DNA of 64,000 bases, from positions 124,001 through 188,000 of the forward strand of contig OZ037857.1 of the NCBI GenBank assembly GCA_964035575.1. The letters are read 5' to 3'. The stretch comes from Rhynchopus sp. YZ270_cl-10 (lineage: Eukaryota > Euglenozoa > Diplonemea > Diplonemida > Diplonemidae). The position numbers were made by a program, and so were the translations under genes. Positions 19,889 through 29,216 of this stretch are shown here, piece after piece. The stretch's first letter is position 1. Every line of letters starts with the position of its first letter. The notes under the pieces were generated by a model. The model was not told the origin of the DNA and searched no databases. It saw only the letters and a program-made list of their open reading frames with translations.

Positions 19889-21576
19889 TGTCTTCCTCAC
19901 GCTTCTTCTGTCTCCTTGTCTGTCGGACTTTTATTGTGTCTCCTCAGAAATAAGGCGGTCTTTTACGTTTGCGGATATACCCTGCAGTGGTGTCGTGTGT
20001 GAAGGGGGGGGGACGTTCGTTAATGCTGATTAGGATTCACCCCCCTCTCGCGTAACCTCTTTCCGCACTCACAAACTCACTGTTTGTTGTAAGATGATAG
20101 TATGGGCTGACGGCATCCCGTAACCGAGAGTGTGGAGGGATGACGGACAGAAGTAACACCTTTTGTACTCACCAAATGCAGGTAAGGAGTTCTGACTTAG
20201 TTGGGAAGAGGAAAATTGAGGGGAAGTATCAAAGAAACGGGGGTATTATACTATAGGGTAACAGAGATTATGATCTGTTGACTTTTGTCTTTTTTTCTTT
20301 GTAAATTAAACAAAATCGCCATTGTCAAATAAAAGACAAAAGGTTCTGCGCAAAAGAACGACAAAAGGATTGAGATACAAAGAGTCACATCACGAATTTA
20401 TGTTAGAAATAGTCTCGAATTTCTAAAACATTGGAAGCCGCCAGGTTTATGAGAACCTAAGCCATGCTTAGTCACCTGGAAAATAGAAGCGGAAATTCAC
20501 ATCAGATAATTGGACATAAAAAGGCGTTTGAAGACCCTGCTGTTGACAGATTTACAAATAAATAACGAAAAAACAAAACAACCTAGCGCGAGACAGACGT
20601 GTACACGTTGTGCAGTGCTGCAGTGTCCAAGAGAGAGAGAGAGAGAGAGAGGGCTGGGGTGAGGGCCTCTTTATTGTATTTTTTGCTGTTGTTATTGGTA
20701 TTGTTGACCACCCAGCAAGAGAGGTGGGTTTCTGGACCGCAATAATGTGACCTTTTTGAAGGTTACCATACAGACGGTGACACCGCGTCCAAGAGTGTGG
20801 TGGAGTGATGCTTATAGAGCTCTGGTCTGGAGGGAGCAAATCCTTGTGCGAAGTAAGTGACTCGGGTGTTTTTTTTTGAAATGTTGTCGCGTGGGATCTC
20901 CGGGTAAGATCCACGATAACCGCATTTTTGGCATAAAGTTGATGATTCAGTTCATCGCCGTCTTCTCTTTTCATATTATACTAAAGAGACATTTGGTAAT
21001 ACACACCTTGAAGATAGAACGCGGAAAGTGTGTTGAAAACGGGAAAAAGACCACATAACTTCTGCAAGGCTTCTGCATGCCCAACAAAGCTGCGTGTTCG
21101 CGTGAAATCTGCTGCAGATAACCCTCCACCTTGCCAACACAATGTCGAGCTAAGGGTGGTGACTTTGCTTCAAGGAAAAGTTGACTTGAAATACAAAAAA
21201 CCCTCTCATGACAGTGTACCGTTCACATGACCAAAAAAGAGAAGGCTAGAGACCGTAAGCCTGACGTTTTAGTCACCTTACGACTTGAAAGATGAATGTG
21301 CCTCAGACACATCATCTTTAGAACGATGCAACGGGGGGGAAATACAGAACAAATACTCAAACACATCAACTGTTGCGAAGAGGGCAAAGGAGAGAATTAA
21401 CTTTCTTTTTGCCAACTCGTTCAAAACCCCCACCAGTCTATACTTGATAGAGGACACAACGCTGCCAGCCCCTCTGAGAGAAATAAGAGAGGGAGATTAT
21501 TAAGTTTTTTTTGGGTAAAAAAAAAACACTGGTTGCTTCATATCGCAAATTTGTCCAAAAAAAAAAGAACAAAAAC
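19889..21576. other. Gene-free spacer with GA tract and hairpin repeats
   Basis: About 1.7 kb with no supported gene. The first ~60 bases, read on the minus strand, are a pyrimidine-rich 5' flank of the astacin gene. A GA tract lies at 20632-20652. Hairpins of the recurrent types sit at 20455-20479, 21252-21279 and 21282-21315, and a partial copy of the 85-bp repeat at 21177-21233. Confidence 0.55.
21252..21315 (+). repeat. Paired intergenic hairpins (H2 then H1)
   Basis: H2: CCGTAAGCC, spacer, TTTTAGTCACC. H1 follows at once: AAAGATGA ATGTG, loop CCTCAGA, CACAT CATCTTT, close to perfect pairing. The same H1 opening (ACTTGAAAGATGAATGTGCC) is at 3178, and a related form at 35480. Confidence 0.65.
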
Positions 21577-21583
21577 GTGAAAA

Positions 21584-22495
21584 CAGGGTTCTAGCTCAGA
21601 AGAAAAAAAAAAGAAACGGAAAAGGTGGCTCAAAAAAAATTTTCTGCGCTTCGCGCGCAGGGATTACGCAGCTCCCCCAAAAATAAAAAAAGTACGTATG
21701 GATTTTCAACACGTACAATTCTAAGCAAAAACAATTAAAAACCGCGCGCGCTTCGCGCGCGCTCTCCCTGGCAAAGTTGGTTGAGAAGGGTTGTGAAAGT
21801 TCGAAGAACTGGAGAAATCATCAGTCATGGCATCCAAATGTTCCTGGCGAAGCCACGGTACGCAACATTTTTAAAAAATCTTGACATAAAATGGCACTTT
21901 CGTTGGTAACTATGGTCCAGTTCCGTAAACTTTACTTCCATATTTTGCTAAAACGAAAGTTTCTGGCGAAGCCACGGTACGCAACATTTCTAAAAATTGC
22001 GCTTAAAATTGCCTATTATGTCATGGGAAGGGTGTATTGCAATCTAGCGCCGCAGGCGCACGGTACGCTACTTTTTTCTTTCGCCATGCTGCATGCTCCT
22101 TTTCCGGTAAAATAGAAAATTGTCTCCTACAAATAGAATTCTGTAGGGGGTAGGTGAGAGGTGGGGGCGGAGCCCCACCCCTCACCTACCCCACCCCAGC
22201 CCCAATCCAAAACCCAAATTACCTACGTATGGACACGTATGGATTCCACCTTTTCAAAAACAATTCACGTATGGATTTCCATACGTTCCACACGTGGAGC
22301 GTAATCCCTGTTCGCGCGGAAAAATTGACCACGCCAAGTCGCTGTTTTTAACAGCAAAGGGGACTGGCTGACGACACTGAGGACCTCCTTGGCCAACCGG
22401 TTTTTTGCACCGTGTAAAAAAAACCCCCCCCAAAAAAAAAAAAAAACAACGGAAAAGGTGGGCCACCTTTTCCGTTCTACTGAGCTAGGACCCTG
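21584..22495. mobile_element. Non-autonomous DNA transposon, 912 bp, TIR plus 7-bp TSD
   Basis: Terminal inverted repeats: left end CAGGGTTCTAGCTCAG, right end (reverse complement) CAGGGTCCTAGCTCAG, with further inverted similarity inside (ACGGAAAAGGTGG). A perfect 7-bp direct repeat, GTGAAAA, flanks it at 21577-21583 and 22496-22502. The CAGGG terminus resembles hAT-type ends, although hAT duplications are usually 8 bp. There is no transposase frame. The inside is packed with hairpins: GCGC stems closed by TTCG (about 21646 and 21745), a 17-bp near-perfect stem at about 22150-22190, repeated CTGGCGAAGCCACGGTACGC (21844 and 21962) and CGTATGGA units. It is intergenic and probably mobilised in trans. 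Confidence 0.85.
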
Positions 22496-22502
22496 GTGAA
22501 AA

Positions 22503-22995
22503 GCGTATGCAGCACATCTTTAAGAAATAGAAGATGAGTCGCTTTGAAAATACCAAAAAAGATACTAATCTCGACGTGCCTGGGTGCACAGGGCGACTGT
22601 TGTCGCTCTCGAATGAGACATTCTGTACACCCTGGATAAATGGTCAAGATAAATTCTTAAAGAAAAGTAGTTGAAACGTGCTAAAACGCATCTCAATCGA
22701 GCTCATGCAAAGAAAGGAATTTGCCCGAAAAGAGCACACAAAGAGTCAGACACAGATGGTGAATTGCAAAATATGTCATGTTCCGTTACTTACTTACAAT
22801 AGTTTGTGCTCCTAAATGATTGGATAGGCTGCCATAGACTCGATCCAACTGTGCACCTTGGCAAAAAAAAAAAAACGCCAAAGACAAAATCGATGGATAA
22901 TCGACTTTTTTCTCCGCATCCCCGCCTCCTCTCCCCGGAACCACAAAGAAACCCTTCTCTGTGCTATGGTCTCGCGGTGATGTGTTGCATCACAC
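22503..22995. other. Gene-free spacer downstream of the epimerase
   Basis: No supported gene. A hairpin-type repeat at about 22672-22715 (GAAACGTGCTAAAACGCA, then GAGCTCATGC) resembles 10797-10840. The rest is AT-rich 3' flank of the epimerase. Confidence 0.5.
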
Positions 22996-24425
22996 TCATG
23001 GCATGCGCCCAATCCCGCCAAGCCCTGAGAGAGACCCGTAACCTTTGTGGAGCTTTCGTTTCCGCCAGTTCCAGCAGTGCCCGAGACCGTCCTGCACGTC
23101 GGTGTACTTAGGGGCCCAGTGGAGCTCGCGGCGGATCTTCGCGTTGTCGGCATAGATCTCGGGACTGTCGCCTGGCCGCCCTTCGCTGATCTCTTCAACC
23201 GTAAAGTTGACGCCAGTTGCTGCACGGCACTTTGTGACCAGCTCACGCACCGAGACCCCGTTGCCGGTGCCCACGTTGTAGAGGGCAGGCGGGTTGGTCA
23301 GGTTCTCGGACATCGCAATGTGTGCTTCGACAAGGTCGCTGACGTGGATGAAGTCACGTACACAGGTCCCATCGCGTGTGTTGTGGTTCGTGCCAAGGAT
23401 CTTCACCTTGGGCACAGCGCCTGAAGCAGCGTCCAGGCATGCGTTCGTGATGCGTCCGTGTTGTTGTTGGAGCTTTGGACGTGGCCACTCACCAAGGCGT
23501 CCGTCAGGATCGCAGCCGTAGACGTTGAAGTAGCGCAGGATGCCGACCTTGACAGAGGGCTTCGACTTTGCGTAGTCTCGGATGAGTCCTTCGACCATGA
23601 GCTTTGCACTGCCGTAGGGTGACCTGTGTAGTGTGTAGTGTGTAGGTGATCATGGGGATCGCATAGTACAAACGGAACATACATTGGCTTTGTCGGCGTC
23701 TCCTCTGTCACAGGAAGAGTCGCGGGCTCCCCATATGTTGCGCATGTCGAGGAGAAGACGAGCCTCGTGACCCCTGCACTGTCCATTTCCTCGAGGAGCA
23801 CCAGCGAGTTCGCTGTGATGTTACGGTAGTACTGCAGCGGGTGCGCCACACTCTCCCCTACGTACGCGACTGCTGCGAAGTGGATCACGAGGTCGGGCAC
23901 GGAGGGTCCGTCCACCAGCGCCTCACGCACCTGCACACGGTTCCCCAGATCACCCTCCACGAAACGCAGTGCGCTGATCCCATTCACGTCCAGCGGCGCA
24001 TGCTCCCTCAATGCTGCCACTGCACCATAGTTGCCTCGCGACAGATTGTCCAAGACTGTCACAAAGTGGCCCAACGAAAGAAGACGCAGAACGGCGTGGC
24101 TTCCTATGTACCCTGCACCCCCGGTGATGACGATGTGCTGTGGGCGGGTGCCTGATGCGGTTTTGTCTGCGAATTGAAAGCGCTGTGCTGGGGTGTCCGG
24201 TTCGACAGCCCTGCGTGGGGTCTCTTTGTCATCGTTCGAGACGTCGATGTCGCCACCCATCCTTGCTTCTGCTCGCACATAAATCGAAAACGACATCAGC
24301 ACCGCCGCAGCAAGCATACCCAGCAGGCCTACCTTAGGCAGAATAAGTTGATCCTTCAATACACGTGGACGTGGCTTGCTGCCCGCAGGCGCATGTGGTG
24401 TCGGGGAAGGGGGTGCAATGTTCAT
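22996..24425 (-). CDS. Membrane-anchored UDP-sugar 4-epimerase, UDP-arabinose/UDP-xylose type (2 exons)
   Basis: Exons 23683-24425 and 22996-23623 join in phase 2 to give 456 residues. An N-terminal cytosolic tail and one membrane span (about 31-50) indicate a type II anchor. The extended SDR epimerase fold follows: NAD motif TGGAGYIG at 101-108, active-site SSTC near 225-228, catalytic Tyr251 and Lys255 in YGSAK. It interconverts UDP-sugars at C4. Stretches such as HFAAVAYVGES, CDPDGRLGE and GTCVRDFI, together with the anchor, resemble the Golgi UDP-arabinose 4-epimerases of plants (MUR4/UXE) more than the soluble GALE of trypanosomatids, which is glycosomal. Golgi placement and pentose substrate are inferences; UDP-galactose activity is equally possible. 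The C-terminus has no peroxisomal signal. Confidence 0.9.
23624..23682 (-). other. Intron of the epimerase gene (59 nt)
   Basis: Donor GTATGT after CCAAT, acceptor ACACTACACAG before GTCACCC; phase 2. Joining restores the family sequence PTKPM-SPYGSAKLMVEG, including the catalytic Tyr. The intron is short and GT-AG, like those of the dehydrogenase gene. Confidence 0.93.
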
Positions 24426-24955
24426 TTTCCCCGTGTGATCCCCCCTAGAAAATCACAAAAAAAAGGCCCTAAAGAGTGGATGGGGGGTGAAGATGCGAAG
24501 ACCAAAGTGAGTGGGAACGTGCTATTCAAAACGGAAATATAGAAACTGTGTGTGAAGTTCCTGACCCTTTTTTTTGAGCATCATGACATTCAGAGGGGAA
24601 ATCCCAAAGTTAGCAAAGCGACTGAATACAACATTTTTTTTTTACAGGCAGGTATGACAGAAACCACACCCCCTCACTGTGCCACTTTGCTCACTTCAAA
24701 GGCATTTTTGAACCTCTCGTAAAAGAAGCATACCGTTACCACCACCTGCCTTCCCTTCCTCTTATTCTACACGGCGGGGCTGTGTCACATGTGACAGTGT
24801 CACAGTGACACTGTCACAAAATGTCGCATATCATTGAAAGTTACACACCCTCAGCTGTGTCACAGGTGTGACACAGCCCCGCCGTGTAGGTAAGCTCAGG
24901 GCAAAAAATCAACGACCGCCATTCACCTGCTGATTCACTTGCCGCCCTGTGAAAC
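24426..24955. other. Spacer holding a long hairpin
   Basis: 530 bases without a gene. The part next to 24425 is the 5' flank of the epimerase; the part next to 24955 is the 3' flank of the coiled-coil gene. The 123-bp hairpin at 24767-24889 is its main feature. Confidence 0.5.
24767..24889. repeat. 123-bp foldback with perfect 23-bp terminal inverted repeats
   Basis: Left arm 24767-24789 begins CTACACGGCGGGGCTG; right arm 24867-24889 is its exact reverse complement. The interior repeats the word TGTCAC in both orientations (about 24786-24817) and can fold further. It starts 66 bases downstream of the stop of the gene at 24956-26593, so it would lie in or near that 3' untranslated region. No target duplication was seen. 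It could be a small foldback element or a structured 3' signal. Confidence 0.8.
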
Positions 24956-26593
24956 TCAATCAAACAACGAGGCATTCATATTCGACTCCGACAGTCTGCA
25001 GAAGTGCCCACGCGCTGTCTTTGCTACCCTCTCCTCCACACTGGGGCCCTCACCACTATCACCACCATCATCATCACCACCACACTCCACATTCGACTCA
25101 TCCATCCCTACAATGACCGTTTCGACCTCCACCTCCTCCCCTTCCCCTTCTCCAGAACTGACCGCAGCCCTGCTCGCACTGAGACGACGCAGCAGCTCCA
25201 AGGTGGCCTTGCGCTTGAGGTTGTGCTCCGTCTGGATTCTCTCAAGGGATGTGTGCAAATCCACCTGATGTGACTCAGAGAGGGACAGCCGTTTTGTAGC
25301 CTTACCTACCGGAGGCCGCATCATGCAGGTAGGGACGTCGAAGCAGCTCATCGCGGGGGACTCCTTCCATGTTGTGGCTTGGAGGGAATCAGAGGCTTTA
25401 TCGGGCACTGCGCAGTCGATGGACGCCTTTTTCAAATCTTCGTCGTCGTCGAAAGGGAATACTGCGAGCAACTCCGGCTCCAGCACCAAACCCTCCTTGC
25501 ACACCCCCTCTGCCTGCAATGCAGAGGGCGGCTCCGTATCCTGCAACGGTGTGGTCGGTAACGTAAGCACAATGCGATCGAGTGGCGGCGGCATCGCCTT
25601 TCTCCGAGACGTTCGCCTCCCTCCAGCCTTGCGGACCTTCCGCTTCGTCTCTATCTTCGCATGCCTCCGCAACGGCGACACCGATGGACGCAATGTGTTC
25701 GGAGTCGAAGGAACCAAGCTAGGACGTTCCTGGTGGCCTCTAGGGCTATGCTCGGTAGTATACCCCAGAAGCTCCACGTAGCGATGTGCACGGATTATGT
25801 CGCCTATTGTCAATTCCTTCTGAGGGGCTGCCACAGGGACGTCCTCTTCCACAGTGATGGGGTTGTTGTTGGCGGCCTCCGCTTCGTAGAACTGCCGCAC
25901 TGCAAGAACCTCTTCTCTTGCACTTTGCAGCTCTGCTGTCAACTTCGCAATGTGCACACGAAGACGCGATACCACATTCTCCTGCGCCACATTCCGTTTC
26001 ACTTCCGGTGGTTTCGGTGTGACCTGCGGTTCGGTCTGCAAGCTATCTAATGTCAACGGTGCAGGAGGACTGCCAGGGATCTCTATAGGGTGGAACGCTT
26101 TGAACGCATCGACCTGAGGTGATTTGGGTGTCGAGAAGTTGTCGATGGTTTGTGTGCTGGGGGAGCGGCTGAGCTGTCGACTGCGTGGCTTTGCTGCGGT
26201 CTGTGTGTGGGGGTGGTAGAGTAGTTGCTTGAGCTGATAGACTTCGGAGAGAAGCTGTTTGTGTGTGGTGTCGCGCAGGGTGTTGACCTCAGTCACGGCA
26301 CGGCGGAGGCGGGTGCACTCCCGGTCTGTCACCTCCGTGCTTCGTGTCGCTGCTGCCAGCTGTGCGCGCATGGCGCGATTGTCCGCACCCAGCTGCACAT
26401 TCTCCTCTACAGCTGCCTTCAAATACCCCTCAATATTGCCTTCTGTGCTCAATGCGAACACCACCTTCGAAACAAAGCCTTCAATCGCGCTGGTAACAAC
26501 AGAGCGGCAGGTGTATACATTCTGTTCAGACCGTGCGGCGCGTGCCGTGGCAGCAAGGCAGGCGTCCACTACTGATGTGCAGTCGAGGAACAT
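24956..26593 (-). CDS. Coiled-coil protein of unknown function (relative of 14043-15911)
   Basis: 545 residues from the ATG at 26591-26593, which opens MFLDCTSVVDAC, matching the start of the gene at 14043-15911 (MPVDVSVVDEAV). The reading frame extends further upstream, but that part is pyrimidine-rich on the coding strand and looks like 5' flank. A helical N-terminal region (about 5-60) leads into a coiled coil (about 65-130, with LLSEVYQLKQLL), a linker, a second coiled coil (about 205-250), basic low-complexity sequence, and a C-terminal helix with LERIQTEHNLKRKATLELLRR followed by an acidic Gly/Glu run. No enzymatic motif is seen. A structural role is possible but unproven. No AG lies between the pyrimidine tract and the ATG, so the true 5' end is uncertain. 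Confidence 0.78.
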   Translation of the reverse strand: MFLDCTSVVDACLAATARAARSEQNVYTCRSVVTSAIEGFVSKVVFALSTEGNIEGYLKAAVEENVQLGADNRAMRAQLAAATRSTEVTDRECTRLRRAVTEVNTLRDTTHKQLLSEVYQLKQLLYHPHTQTAAKPRSRQLSRSPSTQTIDNFSTPKSPQVDAFKAFHPIEIPGSPPAPLTLDSLQTEPQVTPKPPEVKRNVAQENVVSRLRVHIAKLTAELQSAREEVLAVRQFYEAEAANNNPITVEEDVPVAAPQKELTIGDIIRAHRYVELLGYTTEHSPRGHQERPSLVPSTPNTLRPSVSPLRRHAKIETKRKVRKAGGRRTSRRKAMPPPLDRIVLTLPTTPLQDTEPPSALQAEGVCKEGLVLEPELLAVFPFDDDEDLKKASIDCAVPDKASDSLQATTWKESPAMSCFDVPTCMMRPPVGKATKRLSLSESHQVDLHTSLERIQTEHNLKRKATLELLRRLSASRAAVSSGEGEGEEVEVETVIVGMDESNVECGGDDDGGDSGEGPSVEERVAKTARGHFCRLSESNMNASLFD

Positions 26594-27470
26594 TAGAGAA
26601 AGGGAAAGAAAAGAACGTGAATTTGACAGTGCAAACGCCTCGGGGAACGCAGGTGACACTCCGCGGGTTATCGAACCCTTGGAGTGTTGCGCTAAAGAGA
26701 AGAGGGTTTGTATACCGAGTGTTGAGAATATTTGAAACAGAGAAGAAAAACTCAAAGCACACAAAAAGGCAAAATGGCAAAATGAGACGGCATATTAAGG
26801 GGGAAGGGGACGTTAAGGGGTGGTTAAGGAGGAGTACTGCTCAGGGTGTGTGATTATTGGTGGAAGGAAGTGGCAAAAGGGGAGAGGGGGGCAATGCATA
26901 TTTAGGATAACGAACAGCGACGAGCCATCATGGGTGGAACTAAACAGAAACAAAAGGTACCAACCCTCCCCCGTGAAATTGCACCCCCTCAAAAACCTAT
27001 ATTTTGCCGCCAGGGACAATTTCAAGGGGGTAGGAGGGGGGGACAATTTCACGGGGAGGGTCGGTATAAAGGCTATACTAACCCCTGAAACACAACGGAC
27101 CAGAAAAAGGAAAGAAAAACGTTACTCCCAAAGAACACAATCTGTCGCAGGGTAACAAGCGACGCCCCCTTTGCCACTTTGCGTGCTAAAACATCTACAA
27201 TAAGCTATTTGCCTAGAGCGGGGGGAAAAGGTGGTTTGCGAAAACCTTATTTTTACCCCAAAAAAGTGTCACTTCCGTTCCCTCCGACCGCTTCCACACA
27301 CTACCTGAGGAGGGTGATGTTGCGGAGCACGGTTGGGTGAACGATGTGACACTTTCCGCTCACAAAGTAGTGCGTAAAACAAAAAAAAATCCCTCACGAC
27401 AGTCTCTCTTCCGCCAAAATGCATTCAAAAGACACCCTTTCCCCCACCCACCCATCCCCTCTGCACGACA
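26594..27470. other. Spacer with a small foldback element
   Basis: Pyrimidine-rich on the minus strand directly upstream of 26593 (5' flank of the coiled-coil gene). Otherwise no gene was recognised; it includes the 109-bp inverted-repeat element at 26958-27066. Confidence 0.5.
26958..27066. mobile_element. 109-bp MITE-like foldback
   Basis: Ends are inverted repeats of about 30 bases: the left starts TACCAACCCTCCCC then CGTGAAATTG, the right (reverse complement) TACCGACCCTCCCC then GTGAAATTG, both leading into C-rich sequence. AAAGG occurs one base or less outside each end (26953-26957 and 27068-27072), a possible imperfect target duplication. There is no coding capacity. Confidence 0.6.
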
Positions 27471-28832
27471 CTATAGCGAGTCGCTTGTGATGCTCCCATC
27501 TGTCAAGCTTTCGTCGCTACCTTCGTCGTTTTCGCTTGGCGCTTTAACATCTGCCTTTTTGTTGTAGAGCACGATGAGGGTTGTGTCGACGTCCTGTGTG
27601 AAGCACCACATACGTCGAAGGGCGTTTTTGTTGTCAAAATTGCTGAGAAAGCAGATGAGGTGCGCAATGAGCCAGACGTACTGCGTCACAAGCAAACCCC
27701 GAGCGTGCTCCACATTCTCATTCCCGCAACGCGACGGGTCTGCCGTCCAGAACAACGTCGACCCAAACACCGCCCACACCACGACCAGCACCAACCACAC
27801 CACAAACACTACACTCCGCACAAACCCTTTTGCAAACGTCGTGAGCCCCACATACGGAGAGTACGGAGCTACAAACCAATAGAGAACCTCCATAGCGACC
27901 ACAAGCCCTGCCATGCAGAGCAGCCAGACGTAGTTGTACCGCCACCACAGCAGCAGCTTCCCGCGCGACACATTGCAGGTCTTTATGAAGTACGAATCCG
28001 TAGCTGGGTCGTACTGCGAGGATTCGTCCTCTGCATTGAGCTTGACGTACATTGCGAAGCTCCACACCGCAACGATACTATAGAGGAGCAGCAGCAGCAC
28101 CATGCAGTAGTCGTCATAACGTCCTCTGCAGCCGTGCGCCTCCTTGCGACGTTTCTCCAAGGCGTGTCGTTTTTGGTTCATTTCGGCGCGCTCTTTGCGT
28201 TCACGTTGCGCCCTCTCCTCGTCTCTGTCTTCTTCATAGTTTGCTGCTGTCTTAAAGAAACCATTTGTGTACAACGCTCGCCCACGAGACGGAGTGTGCT
28301 CTGCGGGGGGCTCGTCTTCCGGGTCGTCGTGATGCATGCTCCCTGCACGGAGAAGAGGATGCGAGGTGCGGTTGCCCCGCAACGACGCTTTGTTCTGCTG
28401 CACGCTCAGAAGGTGCTTCTTATACGTGCCCGCCTGATCAGCGTTGCGCTGCGTTTTGTGGTAAAACCGTTTAACCTTTTTGGTTTTCTTTGGCGTTTCA
28501 GTTTCATCCGAGACGGAGCCTCCAACAAGCGGGCGGTCATTTGTGTCCGGACGGCGTTTCGCAGTTTTTGTGTCATTCTGTGTGTTCGGCCCAAACGCTT
28601 CCCGTTGTTGCAGACGATCAGCAAAGGTTGTCTCCACAGGGTCATCCGCATCAAACTGCTCATCCTGCAATGTCGGCAACAACGATCGCCCTCTCCCCTG
28701 CACAAGCTTATCCCTCGCACGGCGCAACCCAAGACGCACGTGGCCTGGTACAACCCTCTCGTCCTTCCCATCCTTATCACTCCTCAACGTCCCTACAGTG
28801 TTCTCCCATACTGCACTGATGGACCCACCCAT
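27471..28832 (-). CDS. Four-pass membrane protein with a myristoylation-type N-terminus
   Basis: 453 residues. The ATG at 28830-28832 was chosen because a pyrimidine tract and CAG end 2 bases before it; the open frame upstream lies inside that tract. The start MGGSISAV fits the N-myristoylation consensus (Gly2, Ser at position 4 or 6). A long, basic, probably cytosolic region (1-240) includes a highly charged helix at about 200-230. Four hydrophobic segments follow at about 242-263, 299-321, 337-361 and 379-397, with a short Cys- and Asn-containing loop between the first two. The tail is acidic and Ser-rich. No transporter or channel signature was recognised. An even number of spans would put both ends on the same side. 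Confidence 0.82.
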   Translation of the reverse strand: MGGSISAVWENTVGTLRSDKDGKDERVVPGHVRLGLRRARDKLVQGRGRSLLPTLQDEQFDADDPVETTFADRLQQREAFGPNTQNDTKTAKRRPDTNDRPLVGGSVSDETETPKKTKKVKRFYHKTQRNADQAGTYKKHLLSVQQNKASLRGNRTSHPLLRAGSMHHDDPEDEPPAEHTPSRGRALYTNGFFKTAANYEEDRDEERAQRERKERAEMNQKRHALEKRRKEAHGCRGRYDDYCMVLLLLLYSIVAVWSFAMYVKLNAEDESSQYDPATDSYFIKTCNVSRGKLLLWWRYNYVWLLCMAGLVVAMEVLYWFVAPYSPYVGLTTFAKGFVRSVVFVVWLVLVVVWAVFGSTLFWTADPSRCGNENVEHARGLLVTQYVWLIAHLICFLSNFDNKNALRRMWCFTQDVDTTLIVLYNKKADVKAPSENDEGSDESLTDGSITSDSL

Positions 28833-28834
28833 TT

Positions 28835-28882
28835 CTGTAGGGGGGAATGTTTGGGTGAGAGAAAGAAAGAAAGTAGAGTTGA
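28835..28882 (-). promoter_or_regulatory. Probable spliced-leader acceptor of the four-pass protein gene
   Basis: On the minus strand: TTTCAAC (branch-point-like), then CTTTCTTTCTTTCTCTC, a C-rich run and CCTACAG, 2 bases before the ATG. No upstream exon is apparent, so trans-splicing fits better than a cis intron. Confidence 0.65.
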
Positions 28883-28990
28883 AATACAAAGCCCTCTCGT
28901 GACAGTGTACCTTGGTACATGACCGGCTGTACCTGGGGTGGACTCCCAGAAAAGTTTATATGATCCTAAGCCCGTGCTTAGCCACCTTGG
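28870..28990 (+). repeat. Dispersed 85-bp repeat (copy 2) followed by H2 hairpin
   Basis: 28870-28952 matches 9985-10070. At 28963-28990 follows CCTAAGCCCGTGCTTAG then CCACC, the H2 hairpin. On the coding strand the repeat leads straight into the acceptor tract of the four-pass gene. Confidence 0.75.
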
Positions 28991-29216
28991 TCACATTCGT
29001 TATCGCGCGGCATCAACTGCGCTGGTTTCCACAATCTTGTTGTCAGGGATGATGTCATTTCCCCAGCCGGAGAAAGAGAGAGAGAAGGGGAAATGGAAAA
29101 GAGAAGGGATTTATTTTTGAAAACTTAGGGCAGACTAAAAGAGCAAACAAAAATCCGGCAATTTTGTTAAAAAACGCTGGTTGGAGATGGGCCGGGGGGC
29201 TTTCTAAAAAATAAAT
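28991..29216. other. Spacer downstream of the helical-repeat gene
   Basis: 226 bases, AT- and purine-rich, with no gene or repeat recognised. Confidence 0.5.

Noticed and set aside
22806-23111. Second C-terminal exon for the epimerase
   Set aside because: The frame already ends shortly after the family's usual KGYG terminus, and no donor sits near the end.
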